Below are positions 4,118-11,253 of a stretch of 11,283 nucleotides of DNA, in pieces. Below the pieces are notes generated by a model. The model worked only from the letters and a program-made list of their open reading frames with translations. It did not search any database and had not been told where the DNA came from. Positions within the stretch are counted from its first letter, which is position 1. Each line of letters opens with the position of its first letter. This DNA comes from 2-02-FULL-48-14 sp041645035. GTDB lineage: Bacteria > Patescibacteriota > Gracilibacteria > UBA1369 > 2-02-FULL-48-14. Made by a program: the position numbers and the translations under genes. Location of the stretch: positions 1-11,283 of the forward strand of contig JBAZQU010000031.1 of the NCBI GenBank assembly GCA_041645035.1. Reading direction: 5' to 3'.

Positions 4118-5107
4118 TTATTGAAAATAACTGAGCATTTCCCGAGCGCTAACGGCCCTAGTGCTACGCTCCCCGGGAATGAAAAGCAACACTTTTAAGC
4201 CCGCAAAAAATACTTTTGGATGACGTAGCAACATGTAGAAAGCTTTTAAAATTTCATATACAGCCACGCGCAAAAGCACCCCGATTCCATAACGCCAGGT
4301 GAAATTATTTTTGAGCAGCAGAAAGTGATTTTTATAGGAATGTAGGCGGCCATAGTCACGTTTTTTTTGATCCGCTTTGGTGAGCGCGCTCAATGACTTT
4401 CCTTCTTTGTTGGCAACGGTGCGCGCGTGCCAACCCCACACTTCCGGAAACACCACAATTTTTTCTCCAAGCCAACGGAGGCGGTAAGAAAGATCGATGT
4501 CTTCTTTGTACATCCACATACGTTCGTCAAACAGACCCGCAGGATCTCCGTGAAGTTTGGGAATCACCGACGTGCGGATTAAAAACACTGCACCGGAAAT
4601 CCCAAAAACAGCTTCCAAAACATCGTCATACTGGCCCGTATCCATTTCGCCATGACCACGATCGTAAAAATGGTGACGCTTTTCAGCCACAATCCCAAGC
4701 GAGTCAATCTGCTCCGTTTTGCGGTGATTTTCGCTATCCCAGTGATGCAGTTTTCCCGCGCACATCGTGATATTTTTACCCTCCTCCATGCGCTCTACAA
4801 ATTTCTTAACGATGGCCGTGTCGAGCAAAACATCGCTGGTTACTACGAGTAAATATTTGTAGCCCGGATTTTGTCGCAAAATTTCATTGTAACTTTGCCC
4901 ATAACCAACATTGCCTTTGTGATGGCGCAGGTATTTGAATTCGGGAAATTTTTTCTTAATAAAATCACGCACTCCATCGTTGTGTGCGGTGTCCAAAATA
5001 GCCACGTCCGCAGGTAAGTTCATGCGCAGTTCTTCCAGCACGGGAAGGCTCTCCCGCAAGAGCGGAAGGTCATTATAAGTATTGAGACCAATAAGAACTT
5101 TATGCAT
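4118..5107 (-). CDS. Family 2 glycosyltransferase
   Basis: A 329-residue GT-A enzyme. HKVLIGLNTYN begins the fold, KGNVGYGQSYNEIL (64-77) is the donor-binding loop, and TSD at 90-92 occupies the DxD position. FGISGAVFLIRTSVI (168-182) and FDERMWMYKEDIDLSYRLRWLG (193-214) form the acceptor-side and catalytic-base region, with the acidic KEDID at 201-205. Residues from about 268 to 312 contain hydrophobic and basic helical stretches (GIGVLLRVAVYEILKAFYML) that could hold the protein at the inner face of the membrane. The gene lies 11 nt after the DUF3352 gene and 17 nt before the second glycosyltransferase, so all three probably share a transcript. The two transferases are not close copies and probably add different sugars. 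The start has no SD. Confidence 0.92.
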   Translation of the reverse strand: MHKVLIGLNTYNDLPLLRESLPVLEELRMNLPADVAILDTAHNDGVRDFIKKKFPEFKYLRHHKGNVGYGQSYNEILRQNPGYKYLLVVTSDVLLDTAIVKKFVERMEEGKNITMCAGKLHHWDSENHRKTEQIDSLGIVAEKRHHFYDRGHGEMDTGQYDDVLEAVFGISGAVFLIRTSVIPKLHGDPAGLFDERMWMYKEDIDLSYRLRWLGEKIVVFPEVWGWHARTVANKEGKSLSALTKADQKKRDYGRLHSYKNHFLLLKNNFTWRYGIGVLLRVAVYEILKAFYMLLRHPKVFFAGLKVLLFIPGERSTRAVSAREMLSYFQ

Positions 5108-5118
5108 TTGAAGGCCGC

Positions 5119-6771
5119 TTAATCGGCGAGCATGAGAAATCCACCAAAGTGGCTTTTGTACTTCTCCGTTTCACTTTGCGCAATGGCGCCTAAAAAGCCT
5201 TCGAGAAAACCGCGAATATTCGTCACGTCTTCGTTGGGGGTCGTTCCAAGTTGTCCCTGTAAGTCCTGCAACATGCCTATAAATTCAGAAATTCCTTGCG
5301 TGTCCAACAAAATCAGTCCTTCACTTTGTTCGGTGATTTGGCTGCTTAAATCTTTATATAACGCACTTTTATCCACAGTTCCTCCCTCGCTATCCCATGA
5401 AGTTGCAGTTGAAATTATGACACGATCATTTTGAAAACCATAAACCAGCTCGATGGAGCTGGCCGTAAGTGAACTTGGCAAAGGCGTTTCTTCACTTTGA
5501 GGCAAAGCGCTCAAGTCGAACTTTATACGGGAGAAAGTATCTTCACCCCATGTTGTCGTATCTTTAGTGATAGCGCCCGGGAGTACTTGCTCGGCAACCA
5601 ACAAGAGCCCGCTGAGCTGCCCGTCCAATTTATTTACAAAAGCTTCGGCTTGTTCGGGATTAGAACTGGCATCAACATAAATCGTGATACCTGGAATTAT
5701 GCTGCTTCCATTCTGGTGAATCGCAACAACATAACCCTTGTCCATAAAACTCATAAGGTCTTCAAAATCCATCCCTAAATAATTTCGCGTGAAGGTCTGC
5801 ATTTGCTCCAAACTTGTTGTGTCTTCACCCAACGCTCCCTCCTGCGTAAACGTTTGCGCAAAACCGTAGGATTCAACGTAAGCCATCAGCCCTTCCGCAG
5901 GTATTTCTTCAAAAAGGTAAGGCTCGGACTTGGGAACGATGTCGAAAGAAACCCCTGCTTCCTTGGCTTGATCCTTGTTGGCGTTTGCCCAGGCGTCAAA
6001 ACGAAGCCCTTTGTCCTCCGCACTCACCACGACTACCTGTTCGTCCATGACGGAAGAAACATCGCTCACGGAAAGACCCGCGAGGAGCGAAATGTCTCCG
6101 CTGTAAAGCGCGGGATAGATGACTCCGTAAAGCACGTAAGCGCCGCCCACTTCCTTCAAAGTGTCCTGATATTTATCACTGGCCCAAAGGCTCTCTTCTT
6201 CCTTTTGCTCGGTCATCGCCACCAGGTTTTCCCCGTTACTGGCTATAAAAAGCATGTCTTCATAAATAGCGAGATAGACTTGAGAATCTTCTTTGGTGTA
6301 GACGTCCACTTCGCTAAGTTTTTTGTAAGAAAGCTGCTCGGCAATCACGAGCGTTTTCAAAACTTCTTTCATTTTATCGGGATCTTCGAGGGTAATTACG
6401 GCAAAATTCTCGGGATCAGTCTCTGTAGATCGAAGGCCATAAACCATGTGGAATTGTTCACCGAAAGCCGGCTTCAAATCGCGTTCAAAGTCCAGACCCA
6501 CGTTGCCAAGCTTGCTGTCCAAAGTTTCGGATGCGGTTCGTGAAACACGATCTTCATCGCCGAGTGCTTCTTCCAATGCCTGCACTGCGGCAAATTGTTC
6601 ATCATCACGAGTGGAATAAGAAACCACCATGCCAAGATCGTCGGGAAGATAAGCTTCGGGGATCAAGCCTGAATCACTAAAGTTCACTTCTTGTTCGGCG
6701 GCGGTTCCACAAGCACCGAACAGCAGAATCAAACTCAAAAAGGCTAGAAAAAGGTTACGGCGTTGAGTCAT
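5119..6771 (-). CDS. DUF3352-like secreted lipoprotein
   Basis: A 550-residue extracytoplasmic protein. The N-terminus is a lipoprotein-type signal: basic MTQRRN, a hydrophobic run to residue 18, then FGAC with the cysteine at 21. The -3 phenylalanine is a poor lipobox residue, so simple secretion is also possible. The mature part is acidic and begins with a long linker. Repeated strand/helix units such as LPDDLGMVVSYS, MVYGLRSTETDPENFAVITLEDPDK cut short, and AYVLYGVI resemble DUF3352 proteins, which have two or more alternating sheet-helix modules of unknown role at the cell surface. It is the first gene before two glycosyltransferases, which suggests envelope biogenesis. There is no SD. 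A weak TTTAAT box (6780-6785) would put the start of transcription one base before the ATG. Family assignment is moderate. Confidence 0.72.
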   Translation of the reverse strand: MTQRRNLFLAFLSLILLFGACGTAAEQEVNFSDSGLIPEAYLPDDLGMVVSYSTRDDEQFAAVQALEEALGDEDRVSRTASETLDSKLGNVGLDFERDLKPAFGEQFHMVYGLRSTETDPENFAVITLEDPDKMKEVLKTLVIAEQLSYKKLSEVDVYTKEDSQVYLAIYEDMLFIASNGENLVAMTEQKEEESLWASDKYQDTLKEVGGAYVLYGVIYPALYSGDISLLAGLSVSDVSSVMDEQVVVVSAEDKGLRFDAWANANKDQAKEAGVSFDIVPKSEPYLFEEIPAEGLMAYVESYGFAQTFTQEGALGEDTTSLEQMQTFTRNYLGMDFEDLMSFMDKGYVVAIHQNGSSIIPGITIYVDASSNPEQAEAFVNKLDGQLSGLLLVAEQVLPGAITKDTTTWGEDTFSRIKFDLSALPQSEETPLPSSLTASSIELVYGFQNDRVIISTATSWDSEGGTVDKSALYKDLSSQITEQSEGLILLDTQGISEFIGMLQDLQGQLGTTPNEDVTNIRGFLEGFLGAIAQSETEKYKSHFGGFLMLAD

Positions 6772-6813
6772 AGATGAAATTAAAAAGCTTTCCTAAGCTA
6801 GCACGAAAAGGGT

Positions 6814-7068
6814 GATTCGGAAATTCCTTTTTCATGTCTTTTCTCTTCGTGGATTTCTTCACCTGGGAGCGATTGTTCACGGTTCATAAATCCACGAAGA
6901 GAACCATGAAAAGGGAATTCGTATTCCTAGACAGAGGGAGTCTTCCCTGAGGAGGCTCAGCGTAAAATATTAGGAAGGAGCTTTCTGAATCATGCATGAA
7001 GAAAGCGACGCTCCCAGCTGAGTCGATGCAGGAAAGTCTTCCTAACTCTGTTTAGGAATTTCCGAATT
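6814..7068. repeat. Nested inverted-repeat element between pdxT and the DUF3352 gene
   Basis: This fills the 280-nt gap between the two genes and contains no credible ORF. Hairpin H1 pairs 6841-6856 with 6888-6903 (16 bp, perfect, loop 31 nt), continued outside a small internal loop by 6822-6836 with 6905-6919 (15 pairs, one G-T). Hairpin H2 pairs 6926-6936 with 7046-7056 (11 pairs, one G-T), 6954-6961 with 7017-7024 (8 pairs, one G-T), and inner stems 6977-6981 with 7010-7014 and 6982-6986 with 7000-7004. A further stem, 6814-6828 with 7054-7068 (15 pairs, one G-T), competes with the base of H1. The H1 loop 6863-6871 is also complementary to 7009-7017 over nine bases. The right edge includes the pdxT stop codon. 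It could be a structured RNA, a MITE-like element or a protein-binding site. Confidence 0.7.
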
Positions 7069-7588
7069 CACCTTGAAAAATCGCCCGGTGAAGCGCAGTT
7101 TCCCCTGCCAGTTCGGGATGAAAACTGCTGGCCCATACATTGCCTCGACGCAGTAAAACCGGATTGCCTTCATGCGTGGCCAAAACTTCGATATCTTCGC
7201 CCACCTCCGTGACCTTGGGGGCTCGAATAAAATGTCCTTTCAACTCGCCTAAGTTTTCCACCTGCAAGTTCGCAACAAAGCTGGCGCTCTGACGACCGTA
7301 AGCATTGCGTTGCACCGTGACAGGGATAAGTCCGTAGTGAGCAAGTAAAATAAGTCCGGCACAGGTTCCGTAAACGGGAAAATCCGCCGGTAGCTTTTGT
7401 AGCCAATCTTTAAGACCGCACTTTGTCATAAAAAGATCCATCACGGTACTTTCACCGCCCGGAATAATAAAACCGCTGAGCCCTTCTGTGTCTGCCAAAG
7501 ACTTCACGCGTTTATGCGCAAGACCAAGCCGGTCTAAAACCTGCTCGTGCTCGAGGAAATCGCCTTGAATGGCAAGTATTCCTATCAT
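7052..7588 (-). CDS. pdxT: Pyridoxal 5'-phosphate synthase, glutaminase subunit PdxT
   Basis: A class I glutaminase that releases ammonia from glutamine and passes it to PdxS for vitamin B6 synthesis. The start is the ATG at 7588, which overlaps the pdxS stop by four bases (ATGA); the frame is open further upstream only because it runs antiparallel-free through pdxS in another frame. MIGILAIQGDFLEHE is the expected N-terminus, PGGES at 43-47 binds glutamine, Cys76 in GTCAGL is the nucleophile, RNAYGRQ at 94-100 is a family signature, and His157/Glu159 in FHPEL complete the triad. At 178 residues it is shorter than the usual 190 or so. Nine residues are missing between Cys76 and the RNAYGRQ motif compared with Bacillus subtilis PdxT, and the C-terminus is short. 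All catalytic residues remain, so it should work in complex with PdxS. Confidence 0.96.
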   Translation of the reverse strand: MIGILAIQGDFLEHEQVLDRLGLAHKRVKSLADTEGLSGFIIPGGESTVMDLFMTKCGLKDWLQKLPADFPVYGTCAGLILLAHYGLIPVTVQRNAYGRQSASFVANLQVENLGELKGHFIRAPKVTEVGEDIEVLATHEGNPVLLRRGNVWASSFHPELAGETALHRAIFQGEFGNS

Positions 7589-8448
7589 AGTCCTCGTTCT
7601 TGCATACGAACCGCGAGTAAATCCACTTCCAGCCCCGGCATCGCTGCGCCAAGTCCTTCGGAAAGCTCCGCCAATTTCACCGGATTTTCCCAATGAATTA
7701 CAGCTTCCACAATGGCTCGTGCCATTTTCGTCGGGTCTACGGCTTTGAAAATTCCGCTACCCACAAACACACCGTCACAACCGAGCTGCATACAGAGTGC
7801 CGCATCCGCTGGAGTGGCAATGCCGCCCGCCGCGAAATTCACTACGGGCAATCGTCCAAGATCTCGCACCATTTCCACCATCTTCATCGAGACACGCATC
7901 CCTTCCGCGGCGGCCATCAATTCCGGGAAAGTCATGCGCTTGAGTGCGGCAATTTCACCCGCAATAGTTTTGATGTGCCTCACCGCTTCCACAATATTTC
8001 CGGTTCCCGCCTCCCCCTTGGTTCGAATCATGCTCGCTCCCTCCGCAATTCGTCGCAAAGCCTCCCCCAAATCCCTCGCCCCACACACAAAAGGCACCTT
8101 GAAATCACTCTTGTCTACATGCGCGAAAGGATCCGCCGGCGTCAAAACTTCGCTCTCATCAATAAAATCGATATCGAGTGCTTCCAAAATCTGCGCCTCC
8201 ATCGTGTGCCCGATTCGTATTTTAGCCATCACCGGAATCGTCACCGCCGCTTTAATTTCTTTGATCATTTTCGGATCGCTCATACGTGCCACCCCACCCT
8301 GTGCCCGAATATCGGACGGCACTCGTTCAAGTGCCATCACTGCGCAAGCTCCCGCCGCTTCTGCAATACGAGCTTGTTCGGCATTCGTGACATCCATAAT
8401 GACGCCGCCTTTAAGCATTTGAGCCAAATTTTGTCCCGTCACATTCAT
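7585..8448 (-). CDS. pdxS: Pyridoxal 5'-phosphate synthase, synthase subunit PdxS
   Basis: A (beta/alpha)8-barrel enzyme that makes pyridoxal 5'-phosphate from a pentose phosphate, glyceraldehyde 3-phosphate and ammonia from PdxT, in the cytoplasm. The match is full length at 287 residues. GGVIMDV gives Asp19, IPVMAKIRIGH carries the first catalytic lysine (Lys76), and MIRTKGEAGTGN carries the second (Lys144). NFAAGGIATPADAALCMQLG and GVFVGSGIFK form the phosphate-binding end of the barrel. The gene begins four bases after the stop of the DUF1624 gene and overlaps pdxT by four bases, so the three are one operon. No SD is seen; termination-reinitiation coupling is likely. The family call is essentially certain. 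Confidence 0.98.
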   Translation of the reverse strand: MNVTGQNLAQMLKGGVIMDVTNAEQARIAEAAGACAVMALERVPSDIRAQGGVARMSDPKMIKEIKAAVTIPVMAKIRIGHTMEAQILEALDIDFIDESEVLTPADPFAHVDKSDFKVPFVCGARDLGEALRRIAEGASMIRTKGEAGTGNIVEAVRHIKTIAGEIAALKRMTFPELMAAAEGMRVSMKMVEMVRDLGRLPVVNFAAGGIATPADAALCMQLGCDGVFVGSGIFKAVDPTKMARAIVEAVIHWENPVKLAELSEGLGAAMPGLEVDLLAVRMQERGL

Positions 8449-8452
8449 TTGT

Positions 8453-9148
8453 TCATTTTAAAGCTAAAGAAAGCCCCCACAGGGTAAAGTAAAGTACGGG
8501 CTGATGCAACAAATAAATTGCCAAAGAATGTTTACCTAAAGCCGTTAAACCATTCACCCGTGTAAGCGCTGCCAGCCGCGTTGGCTGTCGTTTGGCGTAA
8601 AATATCTCCCCCACCACCAATCCCACCAGCACCACCGCAAGCCACGGAAAAATCGGAAAATAATCCAGGGAAGAAAATCCCGGGTTTTTAAGCCCCAGCC
8701 AAAACAACCACCCGCTCCCCACCGACAAACTTAAAAAATATTCGCCCACAAAAAAACTGACTGCCGCCAGCCCAAGTGCCAAAGCTCGCTTTCCTTTTAA
8801 CAAAGCCACAATCGGTACCGCTACTCCAATAAAATGCAAAACCCCAAATTTCACATACTCCTCCGGGAATAAAATCCAAGTCGCCCCGGTCACTAACATT
8901 CCGCATCCAAAGATCATCGCACCTCTCTTTAACTGTTCCCGAAATCCTCGCCTTGAAAGTGCCACACTCACCCCCACCAAGCCCAAAAATAAAAATTGTA
9001 TGGCGCGCACGGCAATAATGAGTGGCCAACCATAAGGGTCAAAATCCCACATTCCAAGCAACATCCAATCAAAGGCCGCATGAAAAAGTATCATTCCCAC
9101 GATGGCGACTCCTCGCAGGGCATCGATTTCCATCAGACGAAGTGCCAT
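8453..9148 (-). CDS. DUF1624 / heparan-alpha-glucosaminide N-acetyltransferase-like membrane protein
   Basis: A 231-residue polytopic membrane protein with about seven hydrophobic spans. The N-terminal motif RLMEIDALRGVAIVGMILFH is the signature of DUF1624 and the wider YeiB/HGSNAT acyltransferase group: an arginine in LRG and a histidine at the end of the first span are thought to serve transmembrane acyl transfer. FGVLHFIGVA in the middle and the last span with KHSLAIYLLHQP also fit the group. Length matches bacterial DUF1624 proteins. The substrate is unknown; sugars or lipids of the envelope are likely. It leads the pdxS-pdxT operon, an unusual pairing. A weak promoter with TAAAAT at 9171-9176 predicts a leader of about 16 nt. 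AAGAAG just upstream of the ATG is at best a poor SD. Confidence 0.86.
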   Translation of the reverse strand: MALRLMEIDALRGVAIVGMILFHAAFDWMLLGMWDFDPYGWPLIIAVRAIQFLFLGLVGVSVALSRRGFREQLKRGAMIFGCGMLVTGATWILFPEEYVKFGVLHFIGVAVPIVALLKGKRALALGLAAVSFFVGEYFLSLSVGSGWLFWLGLKNPGFSSLDYFPIFPWLAVVLVGLVVGEIFYAKRQPTRLAALTRVNGLTALGKHSLAIYLLHQPVLYFTLWGLSLALK

Positions 9149-9170
9149 AAGCTTCTTACAATGCGCAGGA

Positions 9171-9199
9171 ATTTTACTATTTCTTAAGAAAAATAGCCA
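9171..9199 (-). promoter_or_regulatory. Possible promoter of the DUF1624-pdxST operon
   Basis: TAAAAT (9171-9176, 5 of 6) lies 17 nt from TGGCTA (9194-9199), a weak -35 box. The spacer holds a near-palindrome of CTATTT and AAATAG words at about 9177-9196, a possible control site. Start of transcription would be near 9164. Confidence 0.35.
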
Positions 9200-9216
9200 T
9201 GTCCCAGTCTACTTAG

Positions 9217-9555
9217 ATGCCTCCGGACCGGACAAAGCCTCTGCCGTACCGGATTGGGTTCTTTGAAACTGTTCACGTACTTCAGCGGGTTGTTCTGTAC
9301 GACGCACAGAAGGGTAAGCCTCCCCTTCGTTGCTGGCACAACGCCTTAACGTTTCACGCATATTTGGAGAAAAAAATGCAGGCATATAAAGATTTCAAAA
9401 AAATAGGAATCGAATTCTATGCCAATAGCTTAGTTTTGTCAAGCAATATACAACTGGAGCCATCGTTTTGGATGCGGGCGTGGGCTAACAAAAAATTGAC
9501 CCAATATCTCGTTTTGATGTACAATGAGGCCGTCCCTGAGTTAGCGATAACTTAG
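9217..9555 (+). CDS. Doubtful small ORF, 112 aa or 59 aa
   Basis: I do not recognise this product and am unsure it is coding. The only support is a long open frame and a strong terminator 19 nt after its stop. The first ATG (9217) lacks an SD. An internal ATG at 9376 is preceded by GGAGA at 9366-9370, five bases away, and would give a 59-residue protein with a basic, helical N-terminal part (MQAYKDFKKIGIEFY). The N-terminal half from 9217 has no domain I can name. The region could instead be a noncoding RNA or a decayed gene. It diverges from the DUF1624 operon and converges on the NYN gene. Confidence 0.3.
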   Translation: MPPDRTKPLPYRIGFFETVHVLQRVVLYDAQKGKPPLRCWHNALTFHAYLEKKMQAYKDFKKIGIEFYANSLVLSSNIQLEPSFWMRAWANKKLTQYLVLMYNEAVPELAIT

Positions 9556-9573
9556 GGGGTTACAAAACCATAG

Positions 9574-9604
9574 AAATAGCCTCGCTTCGGTGGGGCTATT
9601 TTTT
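9574..9604 (+). terminator. Intrinsic terminator with UUCG tetraloop
   Basis: Stem arms 9574-9585 and 9590-9601 pair over 12 positions (two G-T) around the very stable tetraloop C-TTCG-G, and a run of six T ends at 9604. It serves plus-strand transcription from the 9217-9555 region. The stop codon of the NYN gene (9596-9598) lies in the stem. On the minus strand the following T-run is only three bases, so termination there should be weaker. Confidence 0.88.
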
Positions 9605-10198
9605 ATCTTTCCTGAAAATCAAAGCATTCCCATGAATTTCAGGGTAATTCGCCAAATCAAAATAACCATCTCCACCTGTTCGCAGTTCTTGAGAGACACT
9701 GCCCTCTGTAGAAAAAATGTAAACTAATTTCGGAGTATTCAAAGTTCTCAGGTGGACCACAAGGGAAATAAAATCTGAATCACCGGTCACAAGCACGGCA
9801 ATATCATATTTGTCAGCGTACTTCATTGCGTCAATCGTGAGCTCCACATCAAAATTCCCCTTTTCTATGGATTGTGGCTTTCCCGTACGCTGATCGTAAA
9901 TCAATTTTCCATCAGGATTTCTTAAATGAATCGTCTTTAGGGGCTTCTTCACAATTTCAAAACCCAAACCTTTCTTCAGAAAAGTCAAAAACTTGTGATG
10001 TCTATCAAGTTCAGCCTTGGGACGAGTCCCTTCTGCCGGATAAGCCACATAATAAAAGATTTTAAAGACATCACCTGCAAACTGCGCGGAGAAAAAATCT
10101 TTTAACTTCCGATGATCAATAGTTTTCCCAAGCTTCTTGTAAGAACTCCACAGGTTCCCTGCATCTACAAAAACCGCAATTTTAGGCTTATTTGTCAT
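9596..10198 (-). CDS. NYN/LabA-like PIN-fold nuclease (DUF88)
   Basis: A 200-residue protein of the NYN branch of PIN-like nucleases, probably acting on RNA in the cytoplasm. KIAVFVDAGNLW (residues 6-17) brings the first catalytic aspartate, Asp12. KGNFDVELTIDAM (113-125) brings the next acidic group, and LVTGDSDFISLV (136-147) carries Asp140 and Asp142; together these form the metal site. KLVYIFS is the following core strand. I chose the ATG at 10198 rather than 10219 because the extra seven residues are not family-like and the promoter at 10205-10232 puts the predicted transcript start exactly on this ATG, a leaderless mRNA. Its 3' end shares a terminator stem with the opposing ORF. The biological target is not known for most members. 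Confidence 0.9.
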   Translation of the reverse strand: MTNKPKIAVFVDAGNLWSSYKKLGKTIDHRKLKDFFSAQFAGDVFKIFYYVAYPAEGTRPKAELDRHHKFLTFLKKGLGFEIVKKPLKTIHLRNPDGKLIYDQRTGKPQSIEKGNFDVELTIDAMKYADKYDIAVLVTGDSDFISLVVHLRTLNTPKLVYIFSTEGSVSQELRTGGDGYFDLANYPEIHGNALIFRKDKK

Positions 10199-10204
10199 GG
10201 CAAA

Positions 10205-10232
10205 AGCATACCAAAACACTGTAAAAAGTGAA
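10205..10232 (-). promoter_or_regulatory. Leaderless promoter of the NYN gene
   Basis: On the minus strand TTCACT (10227-10232) and TATGCT (10205-10210) are 16 nt apart, and TGG directly before the -10 makes an extended -10. The predicted start, 10198, is the A of the ATG. Each box matches consensus at only 4 of 6 bases, so the extended -10 carries most of the weight. Confidence 0.45.
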
Positions 10233-10251
10233 CATGAAAGCTCGGACTAGA

Positions 10252-11028
10252 TCAAATAAGTTCCAATGTCGCTCGCATGGTCCCTGTTTCTTCCAACAAA
10301 GTATCAACATCTTGCAACTTCCATCTGGAATCTGGACTCAATTGATCTGTCAAATAATCTCCCCAATTATTCGTTGATAAAGGCGCTCCCATAAACGGCG
10401 TCTCCACAACATGTAATTTTCTACCACTCGTTGTATCGGTAAATATTCGTAGAACATCTTGAAAAGTAGCAGTGGCGCCAACAACATGTGCACTCCTAAA
10501 AGCCGACGGATTTAATCCAAACTGATCCTGCCCTGACGGCATACGATTTCCATTAGGTAATGCGAACCCACTTTCAGCAAAAACTCCAGTTTGAACAGAA
10601 GGAAGATCAATTTGCGAAGAAACATCGGATACGTCCACACTATGATGCTGAATACTACTTTGGACACTCAATCTCCTGGCAAGCGCACGACTCACTGCAT
10701 TTTGTCTTGAGCTGTGCCCGTTATCTACAAGGTGCAACTGTCGCAAATCCCCGGTAAGGAGAAGTGGAATAGTGCCTACAGCATCTCCGCTCAAAAAATC
10801 TACTAATTCTCTCTCCCTTCCTAACACACCTCTCAAAAATTCAAACAGGCCTCTTTGAATCTTTTTACGCTCAGCAAATAAAGCTCTGTTACTACGAACA
10901 CACGTATCTATAAAATCTCTATTACCTTTAAACTGAGGATAACTTATCTCTGCCTCTATACTTACAGAAGAACGGATTGAACCATCCCAAGCCTGTTCGA
11001 ATGCTTCTTTTGGTTTTACCTTTGCCAT
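10252..11028 (-). CDS. Hypothetical protein, possible divergent SAM-dependent methyltransferase
   Basis: A 258-residue soluble protein without a close family that I recognise. The layout hints at a class I methyltransferase. A helical N-terminus of about 75 residues is followed by SGDAVGTIPLLLTGDLRQLH, ending in the strand LHLVDNG, where a degenerate glycine loop and the aspartate would hold the cofactor. Next comes VDVSD as a possible third strand, and later VVGATATFQDVLRIFTDT with GRKLHVVETP, resembling the strand-helix-turn-strand region in which many methyltransferases read 'LRxxxxxLKPGGxLxVVE'. The classical GxGxG is absent, so this stays tentative. It lies 53 nt upstream of the NYN gene on the same strand and downstream of tRNA-Thr. 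No SD precedes the ATG; TTTAAAAT runs directly into it. Confidence 0.75.
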   Translation of the reverse strand: MAKVKPKEAFEQAWDGSIRSSVSIEAEISYPQFKGNRDFIDTCVRSNRALFAERKKIQRGLFEFLRGVLGRERELVDFLSGDAVGTIPLLLTGDLRQLHLVDNGHSSRQNAVSRALARRLSVQSSIQHHSVDVSDVSSQIDLPSVQTGVFAESGFALPNGNRMPSGQDQFGLNPSAFRSAHVVGATATFQDVLRIFTDTTSGRKLHVVETPFMGAPLSTNNWGDYLTDQLSPDSRWKLQDVDTLLEETGTMRATLELI

Positions 11029-11120
11029 ATTTTAAAGGTACGAAGAATAAAACAAAACATTTGGCTCTGCAAGCAAAAACCTGATCAGAAAGCCAAAATC
11101 ATCTCCTGGTATTTCAAAAC

Positions 11121-11195
11121 TGGAGCCATCGAACGGGATTGAACCGTCGACCCCCGCCTTACCATGGCGGTGCTCTACCACTGAGCTACGATGGC
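11121..11195 (-). tRNA. trnT: tRNA-Thr (anticodon GGT)
   Basis: The 75-nt sequence folds cleanly. Acceptor GCCATCG/CGATGGC has 7 perfect pairs, the D-arm is TAGCTCAGTGGTAGAGCA, and anticodon stem CCGCC/GGCGG closes the loop ATGGTAA with anticodon GGT for threonine (ACC). The T-arm GACGG/CCGTT surrounds TTCAATC. The discriminator is T and the CCA end is encoded. No promoter stands out in the 88 nt upstream to the window edge. Confidence 0.97.
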
Positions 11196-11216
11196 ACTTG
11201 GTATATGTGCTTCCGG

Positions 11217-11253
11217 AAAGAAGCCCAGCTATATAAGCAGATTCGGCTTTTTT
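11217..11253 (+). terminator. Possible hairpin with T-run upstream of tRNA-Thr
   Basis: Arms 11217-11225 and 11245-11253 can pair over nine positions (one G-T) around a 19-nt loop, with the right arm ending in TTTTTT. It would work on the plus strand, yet no plus-strand gene precedes it. It may terminate stray transcription or be chance; the loop is long. The remaining bases to 11283 show no gene. Confidence 0.25.

Noticed and set aside
5803..6543. A 246-codon plus-strand ORF
   Set aside because: It is the antisense shadow of the DUF3352-like gene, with no family features of its own.
7588..7693. A longer PdxT start at 7693
   Set aside because: The extra 35 residues lie within pdxS in another frame and are not family-like; ATG 7588 gives the conserved N-terminus and the ATGA overlap.
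7585..8455. Alternative genetic code with TGA as glycine or tryptophan
   Set aside because: pdxS and the DUF1624 gene stop at TGA exactly where their families end, and no in-frame TGA is needed to keep any gene open.
7693..8487. Two long plus-strand ORFs overlapping pdxS
   Set aside because: Both are antisense to pdxS, a full-length certain gene; they are low-complexity, rich in His/Arg or Ser/Ala, with no SD or promoter.
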